A DNA stretch of 64,000 nt, from positions 42,083-106,082 of the forward strand of contig NZ_QRUF01000007.1 of NCBI RefSeq assembly GCF_003458415.1, given 5' to 3'. Shown piece after piece: positions 36,333-47,077 of this stretch. The translations under genes were made by a program, and so were the position numbers. How positions within the stretch are numbered: position 1 is the first letter of the stretch; the number at the start of each line of letters is the position of its first letter. Under the pieces are notes generated by a model. That model ran no database searches and had not been told where the DNA came from. It saw only the letters and a program-made list of their open reading frames with translations. The DNA is from Collinsella sp. AF25-2LB (GTDB lineage Bacteria; Actinomycetota; Coriobacteriia; Coriobacteriales; Coriobacteriaceae).

Positions 36333-37370
36333 CTAAAGACCGCCGTCCCAGTGCCGAATCACGAATTCTCGCAGGTCGTTCTGACGTTTCTGGAACGCTT
36401 CGCTTCGGTCGCACTTGAGGCCCATGGCAAGCGCGATGGCGTTCATCGCCCGGTGCAATTGCAGCTGGTGGGCAAACTGAGTCCCGGTGAGGACGATCAT
36501 CCTAAAGCCCAGCGCGCTCAGCACGGTCATACGCTCCGCGTCCGACGCGCTGCGCTGTTTATCAAGATGGTCCGAGCCGTTGTATTCAATCCCCGTACCG
36601 CTCGCAGGCGCATATACGTCAATCTCGAAATACCCGGCCTTTGCGAGATACTTGAACTCGTTGGGAACATCGACCCGATGGTTGAGCTCGATCTTGGCGT
36701 ATCCCAGCCCTCCCTGGGAACGTTTTGCTACGACCATGATTGCGGTGGCCGTCTCCATGGGCGACCGCGCGCCATCGTGCACGCGCTTGAGCACGGCGGC
36801 CGCGCGTATAGCCCCCTGACGAGATCGGTTCTCGTTGCAATAAGCAATCAAGTCGGCAACGGTATACCTCTGCCCCATCTCGATATAATCGCCTGTCGAC
36901 AGATGATTCAAATGGTATCGGGCGCAGATTTCGTAGCCATATTCCAGCTGCTCGGGCTCGCTCATCCACGAACCCGCTTGGACAAAGCACATGGCCTCAT
37001 CAACCACTAGAAGGCCCTCTGCCACCTCGATAAGATGGCCTGGAGGTATCGGCGCCCCAAACACGTGGCACCTAAATCCAGCCGGCGTCGAACGCTCAAA
37101 ATCGAAGTTGACGAGCGTGTCGATATGATCGAGCTCTTCTCGTGGAATACCAAGCGAAACCAGATAGTCGGTAACGATCCCAGCTGCCGTTGAAGCCCTC
37201 AGACCCTTGGCATCGAGTCCCAATTTGGGCAGGCCCGCAGTCGGCTCCGCCTCGTTAGCAAGCGAGTCCTCATCGTATAGGCTGCTTGCTCGCGAGAGCG
37301 GCTCGGACGGACGCGCCACGTTGTGGTACAGCCAGGCAGTCTTATGGGACAGGACGATCGGCAGGTCCAT
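36333..37370 (-). CDS. Hypothetical protein with a DUF559-like (PD-(D/E)XK) C terminus
   Basis: 345 residues. Near residue 250 the pattern FEIDVYAPASGTGIEYNGSDH followed by SDAERMTVLSALGFRMIVLTG (in parts) fits the E/D-x-D ... E core of Vsr-like DUF559 nucleases, frequent in actinobacterial AbiEi-like proteins. The N-terminal half lacks an identifiable domain. It stands alone and is bracketed by two family 2 REP copies in the same orientation. Function unknown; a defence or toxin-antitoxin role is only a suggestion. Confidence 0.7.
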   Translation of the reverse strand: MDLPIVLSHKTAWLYHNVARPSEPLSRASSLYDEDSLANEAEPTAGLPKLGLDAKGLRASTAAGIVTDYLVSLGIPREELDHIDTLVNFDFERSTPAGFRCHVFGAPIPPGHLIEVAEGLLVVDEAMCFVQAGSWMSEPEQLEYGYEICARYHLNHLSTGDYIEMGQRYTVADLIAYCNENRSRQGAIRAAAVLKRVHDGARSPMETATAIMVVAKRSQGGLGYAKIELNHRVDVPNEFKYLAKAGYFEIDVYAPASGTGIEYNGSDHLDKQRSASDAERMTVLSALGFRMIVLTGTQFAHQLQLHRAMNAIALAMGLKCDRSEAFQKRQNDLREFVIRHWDGGL

Positions 37371-37471
37371 GAGCCCTCCAATGGAGTCGGATAACCAACC
37401 TTATTCCCCGGCCCACGGGTCCGCACACCTTCGTGCGCAAGAAAGCGATTCCACCCGGTCGAGTGGCAGAA

Positions 37472-37536
37472 AAACCATCACAACATTCGATGCTTTTCCC
37501 GTTTTTGGCGAAAAGTGTCGAATGTTGTGATGGTTT
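37472..37536. repeat. REP-like palindrome, family 2
   Basis: AAACCATCACAACATTCGA ... TCGAATGTTGTGATGGTTT; same orientation and loop as the copy at 36231-36294, on the other side of the DUF559-like gene. Confidence 0.8.
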
Positions 37537-37585
37537 GAGTCGAGGTGAGGAGCACGGAGGGGTCAAAGCATCGTGCTCGAACGGG

Positions 37586-39484
37586 TTAATCCAACTCTTT
37601 TAAGCCATGCGCCAGCTGCCAGTACTCGCCGTGCTGGGCGAGCAGCTCTTCGTGCGTGCCGCGCTCGATGATGCGGCCGTGTTCGAGGACCATGATGGCG
37701 TCGGCGTCGCGGACGGTGGACAGGCGGTGCGCGATCATAAACGTGGTGCGACCGCGCATGATGCGGTCCATACCGCGCTCGATGAGCTTTTCGGTACGCG
37801 TGTCAATGGAGCTCGTGGCCTCGTCCAGGATGAGCACCGGCGGATCGGCAACGGCCACGCGCGCGATGGCGAGCAGCTGACGCTGGCCCTGCGACAGGTT
37901 GGCGCCATCGGCCGTGACCGGTGTGTCGTACCCTCTAGGCAGGCGGCGGATAAACGAGTCGGCGCAGGCGGCCTCGGCAGCGGCGCGCACTTCCTCGTCG
38001 GTCGCGTCGAGCTTGCCAAAGCGGATGTTCTGCGCAATGGTGCCGCTAAACAGGTGCGTGTCCTGCAGCACAATGCCGAGCGACCCGCGCAGGCTGGCCT
38101 TGGCAATGTGCTTGACGTCGATGCCGTCGTACGTGATCTCGCCGTCATCGACCTCGTAGAAGCGGTTGATGAGGTTGGTAATGGTCGTCTTGCCGGCGCC
38201 CGTGGAGCCCACAAACGCAATCTTTTGCCCCGGCTTGGCAAACAGGTTGAGGTCCGTGAGCACGCGGGCGCCCGGCACGTAGGAAAAGTCCACGGCATGG
38301 AAGCGCACGTCGCCGGCAAGCGGGACCAAGCCGCACGTGAGCTCGGTGCCGTCGGCGGCCACCGCGCGGCCCGACTCATCAACGGCTGCCACGTCATGCA
38401 GGTGCCCGTAGACGCCCACGCCCTGGCCCTCGGGAATTTTCCACGCCCATGCGGCATCGCCCGTCTGCACCAGCTCCACGCAGCCCTCGTCCACCTCGGG
38501 CTCAAGGTCCATAGCCGCAAACAGGCGCTCGGCACCGGCCAACGCGTTGAGCAAGAAGTTGCCGAGCTGCGTAAACTGGTTGATGGGCATGGCGGCCTGG
38601 CGCACAAAGACCAGGTAGCTTGCAAGCGCGCCCACGTCGGAGAGTCCCTTGATGCAGAGCATGCCGCCCGCCACGGCGACGATGGCATAATTGACGTAGC
38701 CAATCACGACGGTCATGGGCACCATGGAGTTGGCATAGCTCACGGCGGCGGTGCCGGTGCGGCGAAGCTCGTCGTTGCGGCAGGTGAAGCCGGCAACATT
38801 CGCCGCCTCGCGGTTAAAGACCTTGATGACCTTTTGGCCCGAGACCATCTCTTCGATATATCCGTCCAGGTCGCCAAGCGATGCCTGCTGGGCGGCAAAG
38901 AAGCGCTTAGAGCGCGCGCCCGAGTAGCGCGCATACAGCACAATGGCCGCATCGCACACGAGTGTGATAATCGTGAGCTGCCAGTTAAGGATGATGAGCA
39001 TGGCCGTGGTGCCCACAACCTGAATGGCGGCCTGAATCACGTTGGCAAAGCTGTTGTTAAGCGCCTCGGAGACGGTGTCGACGTCGTTGGTGAAAAAGCT
39101 CATGATGTCGCCCGAGCGCGTGCTGTCAAAATAACTGAGCGGCAGCGTCTGGATGTGCGCGAACAGGTCGCGGCGAATATCGGACACCACGTGTTGGGCC
39201 GCGCGCACCATAATCTGCGAGTAGCCCAGGGCCGAGAGCACGCCCGCAGCGTAGATGATCGCCGTCAGGATGACCTGCTTGGCAAGCAGTTCCTCCCCGC
39301 CCGTGGCCAAACCGTTAACGATGGGGCGCACCATGTAGGTGCCGGCGAGGCTCGCGATGGCGGCAACGGAGGCGAGCACGCCCACCGCGAGCAACGAGAA
39401 CTTGGCATGCCCCATGTAGGAGAGCAAGCGACGCACAGTGCGCTTGAGGTCGGCCGGGCGTGCTTGGGCTGCGGTCTTAGGCAT
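37586..39484 (-). CDS. ABC exporter half-transporter with a canonical ATP site
   Basis: 632 residues from ATG 39484, which overlaps the upstream half-transporter's stop by eight bases. Six membrane segments precede a nucleotide-binding domain: Walker A GSTGAGKTT, Q-loop VLQDTHLF, signature LSQGQRQL, Walker B VLILDEATSS with the catalytic Glu, and H-loop AHRLST. A ~60-residue insertion stands between the membrane domain and the NBD (AAVDESGRAVAADGTEL). The pair forms an asymmetric exporter for lipids, drugs or peptides. Confidence 0.9.
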   Translation of the reverse strand: MPKTAAQARPADLKRTVRRLLSYMGHAKFSLLAVGVLASVAAIASLAGTYMVRPIVNGLATGGEELLAKQVILTAIIYAAGVLSALGYSQIMVRAAQHVVSDIRRDLFAHIQTLPLSYFDSTRSGDIMSFFTNDVDTVSEALNNSFANVIQAAIQVVGTTAMLIILNWQLTIITLVCDAAIVLYARYSGARSKRFFAAQQASLGDLDGYIEEMVSGQKVIKVFNREAANVAGFTCRNDELRRTGTAAVSYANSMVPMTVVIGYVNYAIVAVAGGMLCIKGLSDVGALASYLVFVRQAAMPINQFTQLGNFLLNALAGAERLFAAMDLEPEVDEGCVELVQTGDAAWAWKIPEGQGVGVYGHLHDVAAVDESGRAVAADGTELTCGLVPLAGDVRFHAVDFSYVPGARVLTDLNLFAKPGQKIAFVGSTGAGKTTITNLINRFYEVDDGEITYDGIDVKHIAKASLRGSLGIVLQDTHLFSGTIAQNIRFGKLDATDEEVRAAAEAACADSFIRRLPRGYDTPVTADGANLSQGQRQLLAIARVAVADPPVLILDEATSSIDTRTEKLIERGMDRIMRGRTTFMIAHRLSTVRDADAIMVLEHGRIIERGTHEELLAQHGEYWQLAHGLKELD

Positions 39485-41306
39485 GGCGCTCACCCCCTTC
39501 CAAGGGCGATCCGCATGCGACGGAGGAAAATGGATCATTCGCGCAACCATCGTCGCTGCCGTCGCCGGCGTCCGCGTTCCTCGCAAACTCCATCTGCGAG
39601 GCGTAAATCTCCTGGTATATGTTGTCGCCCGCCAGCAGTTCCTCGTGCGTGCCCACGCCGTGGACACGACCGTCGTCCAGCACCACAATGCGATCGGCAT
39701 CCATGACGCTCGCGATGCGCTGGGCGATGATGAGCACGGTCGCATCGGGAATCCGAGCGATGTGCTCGCGAATCTTAGCGTCGGTCGCCATATCGACCGC
39801 GCTGGTGGAGTCATCAAAAATGAGCACGCGCGGATGCTTGAGCAGCGTGCGCGCGATGCACAGGCGTTGCTTCTGGCCACCCGAGACACCGGCGCCGCCT
39901 TGGCCCAACTCGCCGTCCAGCCCGCCGATGCGATCAAGGAACTCGTCCACGCACGCCGCGCGGCAAGCCGCGAGGAGCTCATCGTCCGACGCCTGCGGAT
40001 TGCCCCACTGCAGGTTCTCGCGCACGGTACCCGTAAACAGCACATTCTTTTGCAGCACAATGCCCACAGCGTCGCGCAAGGCGGCGAGGTCGTAGTCGCG
40101 CACGTCGCGTCCGCCCACAAGCACGGCGCCTTCGGTGGCGTCGTACAGGCGCGCAATCAGCTGCACAAGCGAGCTCTTGCCCGAGCCCGTGCCGCCGAGG
40201 ATGCCCACCGTCGAGCCGCTCTCGATGCGAAGGTCGATATGCTGGAGCACATCCTCGGCTGCATCCGCGCGGTATTTAAAGGAAACGTCGCGAAACTCGA
40301 TACTGCCGTCCGCTGGCGCCGCAATCGCGAGGTCTCCCGCGGGGTTGGCGATAAAGGGTTCCTCATCGAGCACCTCGGCGATACGGCCCACACTCGTAAG
40401 AGCGCGCGTGAGCAGCAAAAACACGTTGGAAATCATCATGAGCGAATTCATGATCAGCAGCACGTAGCTCATAAAGCCCGTGAGCGAGCCCACGCCCAGC
40501 TTGCCGGCGAGAATCATGCGGCCGCCAATCCACAGGATAGAGAGCGCAGCCACGTACATCGACAGCTGAAACACCGGCAGGTTGAGCACCGCGCTGCCAA
40601 AGGTCTTTGTCGCAGTGCCGGCGAGCTCGGTATTGACGGTGTCGAACTTGGCCTCCTCGTGCTCGGCACGCACATACGCCTTGACGGCACGCACGGCGGT
40701 GAGGTCTTCCTGTACCACGCCGTTGAGGTGGTCCATCGAGGTCTGGAGTTGGCGGTAGAGCGGACTGACGCGATAGGTGATGGCGCCCAGTACGATTGCC
40801 AGCACGGGCAAGATGATCGCAAAGACGGTGGCGAGCGGGCGCGACAGCATCAGCGCGTAGATAAGGCCGACGATAAGCGTCACCGGGCCGCGCACCATAG
40901 GGCGAAAGCCGTTGCCCACAGCATTTTGGATAACGGTGATGTCCGTGGTCATGCGGGTGACGAGCGAGCTGGCGTCGTAGTTGTCCAGGTTACCAAAAGC
41001 GAGCGTCTGAATCTTTTTGTACTCGGCCTCGCGCAGGTTAGCGCCTAGGCCCGAGGCAACGCGGGCGGACGTGCAGGCATAACCCAAGCCCAGTACCAGC
41101 GAAAGCGCAGCGCACACCAGCATGTACGCGCCCTGCAGCAGCATGTAGTTGATATCACCCGCAGGCACGCCCACATCGATGATGTTGGCCATGATGACCG
41201 GGATAAACAGCTCGAGCACCGTCTCGACCGACACAAAGAACACGCCGAGGATGGCATCGCGACGGTATGCCCCTAGATAGGAAAACAGTATTTTGAGATT
41301 GCGCAC
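39477..41306 (-). CDS. ABC exporter half-transporter with a degenerate ATP site
   Basis: 609 residues from a GTG at 41306. Walker A GGTGSGKSS, Q-loop VLQKNVLF and signature VSGGQKQR are normal, but Walker B ends LIFDDSTSA with Asp where the catalytic Glu is usual, and the switch His is replaced by Gln (IIAQRIAS). This pattern is typical of the non-catalytic subunit in heterodimeric exporters such as BmrCD and TM287/288. It is first in the two-gene operon; the promoter is between 41310 and 41490. Confidence 0.9.
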   Translation of the reverse strand: MRNLKILFSYLGAYRRDAILGVFFVSVETVLELFIPVIMANIIDVGVPAGDINYMLLQGAYMLVCAALSLVLGLGYACTSARVASGLGANLREAEYKKIQTLAFGNLDNYDASSLVTRMTTDITVIQNAVGNGFRPMVRGPVTLIVGLIYALMLSRPLATVFAIILPVLAIVLGAITYRVSPLYRQLQTSMDHLNGVVQEDLTAVRAVKAYVRAEHEEAKFDTVNTELAGTATKTFGSAVLNLPVFQLSMYVAALSILWIGGRMILAGKLGVGSLTGFMSYVLLIMNSLMMISNVFLLLTRALTSVGRIAEVLDEEPFIANPAGDLAIAAPADGSIEFRDVSFKYRADAAEDVLQHIDLRIESGSTVGILGGTGSGKSSLVQLIARLYDATEGAVLVGGRDVRDYDLAALRDAVGIVLQKNVLFTGTVRENLQWGNPQASDDELLAACRAACVDEFLDRIGGLDGELGQGGAGVSGGQKQRLCIARTLLKHPRVLIFDDSTSAVDMATDAKIREHIARIPDATVLIIAQRIASVMDADRIVVLDDGRVHGVGTHEELLAGDNIYQEIYASQMEFARNADAGDGSDDGCANDPFSSVACGSPLEGGERHA

Positions 41307-41493
41307 GCAGGTTCAACCCCCATCAAACGTTGTTCGCAAACGCACGTATTATTGCGCGCCGAATAATGGTGTCAAGTATTCCGAAATCGTTTTCTGCAAG
41401 GTTAGCGCCGGCGGCGAGTTCTCGTGATGTGTGTCCATATTCACTCGGAATAATGGTGCGCGAGACTTTTTCGCTCCGGCGTCAACACAAACC

Positions 41494-41524
41494 TTGACTC
41501 TACAATCGTTGTAGGGTTTTCACT
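41494..41524 (+). promoter_or_regulatory. MerR-type promoter/operator upstream of the MATE gene
   Basis: TTGACT (-35) is followed by the palindrome CTACAA-tcg-TTGTAG (41500-41514) and a TTCACT -10 after a 19-base spacer. An overlong spacer containing the palindrome is the MerR-family arrangement. No merR gene is in the window, so the regulator would act in trans. Confidence 0.55.
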
Positions 41525-41564
41525 ACACTGGTACGTAAACAAACCCAGCCAGAAAGCCCCGCCC

Positions 41565-42911
41565 ATGGAACACGACCTCACACGCGGCAATGTCCTTAAG
41601 ACCATCGCGGTCTATGCCCTGCCCTATATGCTCTCGTACTTTTTGCAGATGCTCTACGGCATGGCCGACCTGTACATGATGGGGCAGTTTAGCGGCGCCG
41701 CCGGTATCACCGCCGTGGGCAATGGCGCGCAGACGCTCTATATCATTACCGTGACGCTCGTGGGCCTGGCCATGGGAACGACGGTGATCGTCGGCCACGC
41801 CGTGGGCTCGCGCCGCTTCGACCGCGCCGAGACCGCCATCGGCAATACCATCACGCTCTTTATGGGCGTCTCGGTGGTGCTGGCCGCTGTCCTGCTTGCA
41901 TTGTGTCCGCAGATTGTGGCACTCATTGGCACGCCGGCCGAGGCGGTCGAAGGAACCGCCGCCTACCTGCGCATCTGCTTTGTCGGCATTCCGTTTATCG
42001 CCGCATACAACATCCTCTCGGCCATCTTTCGCGGGCTGGGCGATTCGCGCTCGCCCATGTACGTGATCGGCGTGGCATGCATCATCAACATCGCGCTCGA
42101 CTTTCTATTTATCGGCCACATGGGACTCGGCCCCGTGGGTGCGGCGCTCGGCACGGTAACCGCCCAGACGGCAAGCGTTGCCCTCGCGCTCGTGTGGCTC
42201 AAGAGCCGTCGCACGAACATCCACGTTAAGCGTAGCGACCTGCGCCCCCAGCCCGAGGTGCTCGGCAGCATTCTTAAGATCGGCGTGCCCGTGGCCGTGC
42301 AGGACGGCTGCATCCAGGTGGCGTTTATGTTCATCACCGTCATTGCCAACCACCGAGGGCTCGTCGACGCTGCCGCCGTGGGCCTGGTCGAAAAGATGAT
42401 CAGCTTTTTGTTCATTGTGCCGAGTTCCATGGGCGCTACCGTCAGTGCACTCACGGCGCAAAACGCCGGCGCGGGCAAGGGCGACCGTGCACGTCAGGTG
42501 CTCAAAGACGCCATGACGATCTCGGTGGTGTACGGCTGTCTGATCACGGTGCTGATGTGGCTAGTGGCGCCGGCGTTTATCGGCTTTTTTGCCAAGGACG
42601 CCGCGGTAGTCGCGGCCGGCACCGGCTATATGCGCAGCTATATTTTCGACGCGATTTTTGCCGGCATCCACATTTGCTTTAGCGGCTTTTTCGCTGCGTA
42701 TGGCAAGAGCTACATCGGCTTTGCGCACAACGTACTAGCCGTGGCGCTCATTCGCGTGCCGGGCGCGTGGCTGCTGTCGAACGCCTATTCCGACACGCTG
42801 TTTCCCATGGGCATCGCCTCGCCGTGCGGATCGATTTTGTCGGCGGTCATCTGTGTTGTCGCGTTTACCGTGCTCAACCGGCGCGGGGCTTTTGACAAGT
42901 TGGCAGCGTAG
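41565..42911 (+). CDS. MATE family efflux transporter
   Basis: 448 residues, twelve hydrophobic segments in two homologous halves. Begins MEHDLTRGNVLKTIAVYALP; the P-rich LPYMLSYFLQMLYGMADLYMMG (in parts) and VSALTAQNAGAGKGDRA are typical of the MATE/NorM superfamily (DinF/YdhE-like). It exports cationic or drug-like compounds using Na+ or H+. Transcribed away from the divergent ABC exporter; both gates of the shared region carry repressor-like motifs. Confidence 0.9.
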   Translation: MEHDLTRGNVLKTIAVYALPYMLSYFLQMLYGMADLYMMGQFSGAAGITAVGNGAQTLYIITVTLVGLAMGTTVIVGHAVGSRRFDRAETAIGNTITLFMGVSVVLAAVLLALCPQIVALIGTPAEAVEGTAAYLRICFVGIPFIAAYNILSAIFRGLGDSRSPMYVIGVACIINIALDFLFIGHMGLGPVGAALGTVTAQTASVALALVWLKSRRTNIHVKRSDLRPQPEVLGSILKIGVPVAVQDGCIQVAFMFITVIANHRGLVDAAAVGLVEKMISFLFIVPSSMGATVSALTAQNAGAGKGDRARQVLKDAMTISVVYGCLITVLMWLVAPAFIGFFAKDAAVVAAGTGYMRSYIFDAIFAGIHICFSGFFAAYGKSYIGFAHNVLAVALIRVPGAWLLSNAYSDTLFPMGIASPCGSILSAVICVVAFTVLNRRGAFDKLAA

Positions 42912-42916
42912 CGGGG

Positions 42917-43007
42917 CAACGTGAGATTGCCCTGATCGACGACATCATCAGCGACGATCCCACAACCTACGTGACGCAGATCACGGTGCCGGTTGCCCCG
43001 TCCAAAT
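42917..43007 (+). pseudogene. Gene-end remnant, left copy
   Basis: An open stretch ending ...DDPTTYVTQITVPVAPSK and TAA has no start of its own after the MATE stop. A related end (TYMTRIMLPATTPK, TAA) occurs at 44282-44342, on the far side of the PIN/antitoxin cassette. Parent gene not recognised; a LacI-type regulator tail is one possibility. Confidence 0.5.
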
Positions 43008-43051
43008 AAGAACTGCCCAGAAAACGTTCGGCTGAAAGCAGAATCTTGACG

Positions 43052-43261
43052 TTATAGGCCATATTTTGCCTCAAGGTCATCGAGAGCCTCAAAGGCATCA
43101 CGCGCCATGCCAGCAGTACGCTCCCGCTCGGCCACAGCTATACGAGCCATCAGACGAGCCTTAGCCTGTTCCTGAACCATGAAGTCATAGTCTTCAGATC
43201 GAAGTACAACAAATTTGCTATAGCCGTTTTTTGTAACAGTCACTGGACCAGGAGCCTCCCA
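43052..43261 (-). pseudogene. Truncated Phd/YefM-type antitoxin
   Basis: About 68 codons end GPVTVTKNGYSKFVVLRSEDYDFM ... DLEAKYGL (in parts: TVTKNGYSKFVVL and LEAKYGL), matching the second half of a YefM/Phd antitoxin. The N-terminal DNA-binding part is missing and the upstream frame is unrelated. Lies downstream of the PIN toxin terminator. Confidence 0.65.
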
Positions 43262-43304
43262 ACAAGCTCGCCAAACGCCGGGGACAATCCCCGATATGGC
43301 GGTT

Positions 43305-43727
43305 TTACTCCTCCGGAATCGGAAACGCACGGATGAACTCTGCAGGCGAGAAGGTCTTGATGGTCGAGCGCACAAAAGCGGCGCGGTCACGCGTGATGAT
43401 AAAGTCCACGCCGGCACGCTCGGCCATCGCACGGATACAGCCGTCCTCAAAGTCCGGCTCATCGGAATAGGCGGAGGTAAAACAAGCTTCTTGGTCGAGA
43501 GGCTCTACCGAGTAGCTCTTAAGACAGTCGCGCACTACCTCGCGGGCGCGCGCCTCGTCTGTCTGTTTAGTGAGAATGTAGTACGCGTCCTTGAGAGAGC
43601 AGGCCGAAACAACACCCTCGATAAGTCCCACGTCAACGAGCCCCTTGATCGTTTGCGCCGCTGCGTGCTCCAGCCGGCCCGGAAGCACGCAATCGAGCAG
43701 AAAGTTGGTATCAAGAAATGCCCTCAT
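43305..43727 (-). CDS. PIN-domain ribonuclease toxin (VapC-like)
   Basis: 140 residues. Starts MRAFLDTNFLLDCVL with the first PIN Asp, and carries DEPDFEDGCIRAMAERAGVDFIITRD (in parts) for the remaining acidic residues. It overlaps the upstream antitoxin stop by four bases (ATGA). A hairpin CGGGGattgtCCCCG (about 43273-43299) follows the stop. Probably an endoribonuclease. Confidence 0.83.
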   Translation of the reverse strand: MRAFLDTNFLLDCVLPGRLEHAAAQTIKGLVDVGLIEGVVSACSLKDAYYILTKQTDEARAREVVRDCLKSYSVEPLDQEACFTSAYSDEPDFEDGCIRAMAERAGVDFIITRDRAAFVRSTIKTFSPAEFIRAFPIPEE

Positions 43728-44116
43728 AGGTAGCGCTCCCTCGCGACGCGCTTTTCATCTTCAACCGTCATCGTATCGAGCGGCGTTCCCTTTGGCATGT
43801 TAGCCACGATATCGAGATACTCCTGGTAGTCCTCATTCTCCGCGAGCATCTCACGGATCTCCTTCCAGGTGATCTTGGGATGCCACATCGTACCCACGTC
43901 GCGCTTGGGCTTGTCCGTGCCGCACGCCGGCTTTGCGCCCCCACGCTCCTGAGCAGCGTCATATTCCACCGCAACGGGGCTTTCATAGTCGAGCGGCACG
44001 ATCTTGAACAACGGCTTGCTCCGCTTGAAGACCACAACCTCCTCGCCATCATTGGCAACCCTTTCGGCCACCTGCGTAAGGTTTTGGCGCAGTTCCGAAA
44101 ACGCGACGGTAACCAT
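43724..44116 (-). CDS. Phd/YefM-type antitoxin paired with the PIN toxin
   Basis: 130 residues from ATG 44116 (MVTVAFSELRQNLTQVAERV), with GAGGAGCAG upstream; a start six codons earlier is less well supported. The N-terminal half is a Phd/YefM DNA-binding fold (VAFSELRQNLTQ ... VVVFKRSKPLFKIVPL), the C-terminal half is a charged linker and toxin-binding tail. Phd-type antitoxin with a PIN toxin is less common than VapB. Confidence 0.82.
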   Translation of the reverse strand: MVTVAFSELRQNLTQVAERVANDGEEVVVFKRSKPLFKIVPLDYESPVAVEYDAAQERGGAKPACGTDKPKRDVGTMWHPKITWKEIREMLAENEDYQEYLDIVANMPKGTPLDTMTVEDEKRVARERYL

Positions 44117-44151
44117 AACTGCTCCTCTCAACATATATCTTTACTGCTAAG

Positions 44152-44183
44152 TATACACGTTAATGTTAATGTTAAAGTGTATA
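44152..44183 (-). promoter_or_regulatory. Operator palindrome of the PIN/Phd module
   Basis: TATACAC (44152-44158) and GTGTATA (44177-44183) flank three GTTAAT/GTTAAA repeats. It lies 36 bases upstream of the antitoxin start, consistent with autorepression. Confidence 0.6.
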
Positions 44184-44275
44184 AAACTCATCACGATGGG
44201 GCAGCCCTGTTGTGGGACCTCACTGCGGGGCCCCTTTGCTTTGTATGAATCTTCTATCGCTCCGGAACGACACCG

Positions 44276-44342
44276 CTCCGCAGGGTCACCCTCAGCAACC
44301 TACATGACGCGGATCATGCTGCCCGCCACCACGCCCAAATAA
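44276..44342 (+). pseudogene. Gene-end remnant, right copy
   Basis: Ends TYMTRIMLPATTPK and TAA, similar in DNA and protein to 42945-43007, in the same orientation. Directly followed by the ligA terminator hairpin. Together the copies flank the toxin-antitoxin cassette as imperfect direct repeats. Confidence 0.5.
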
Positions 44343-44343
44343 A

Positions 44344-44384
44344 AACCTCCCGGAAAGTATCAACCTTTCCGGGAGGTTTTCTAA
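44344..44384. terminator. ligA terminator (bidirectional)
   Basis: AAAACCTCCCGGAAAG ... CTTTCCGGGAGGTTTT, a 16-base perfect stem with T/A tracts on both sides. Confidence 0.9.
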
Positions 44385-44400
44385 TTTGATTATCGATGTC

Positions 44401-46662
<2,262 letters not shown>

Positions 46663-46737
46663 CTAGAGTACCACCGGTCGCAATGGGGTCGAATAGCCCT
46701 TTCGAACCGCACCGAATCGGCAGCCGCCAGACCGGGG

Positions 46738-46940
46738 TGGACAGTTAGTTCAGATACGTATAAATCCTAGAGCTGAATCAGGCACGAACACCCCTGTTTC
46801 AACTAATTTGGGCTCCTCGAGACCATGTAAACGTCCCGCTCTCCCTTCCAAACACCCATTCGAGCCCCATCCCAATCAAAAATTGCTCAAAACGCATCCC
46901 AAGCTGCCCCAGATTTATACGTATCTGAACTAACTGTCCA
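46738..46940. repeat. 203-bp element with 29-bp perfect terminal inverted repeats
   Basis: The ends TGGACAGTTAGTTCAGATAC... (46738-46766) and its complement (46912-46940) match over 29 bases without mismatch. The 145-base interior has no gene. Placed between ligA and htrA; size and form suit a MITE, although a second copy was not found here. Confidence 0.75.
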
Positions 46941-47009
46941 GACCATTACGAACCAGGCCTCTTGTCAGCCCCAAGTGATCCGTTTTCCTCCGTCCCCAAC
47001 GGATCAACA

Positions 47010-47051
47010 AGAAAAGAGGGGCTGTCCCACACTTGGCGGGACAGCCCCTCT
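47010..47051 (-). terminator. htrA terminator
   Basis: AGAGGGGCTGTCCC / GGGACAGCCCCTCT, 14 bp perfect, followed on the minus strand by TTTTCTTG. Confidence 0.9.
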
Positions 47052-47077
47052 GGCTTCGGCATATGCGATACAGCTCG

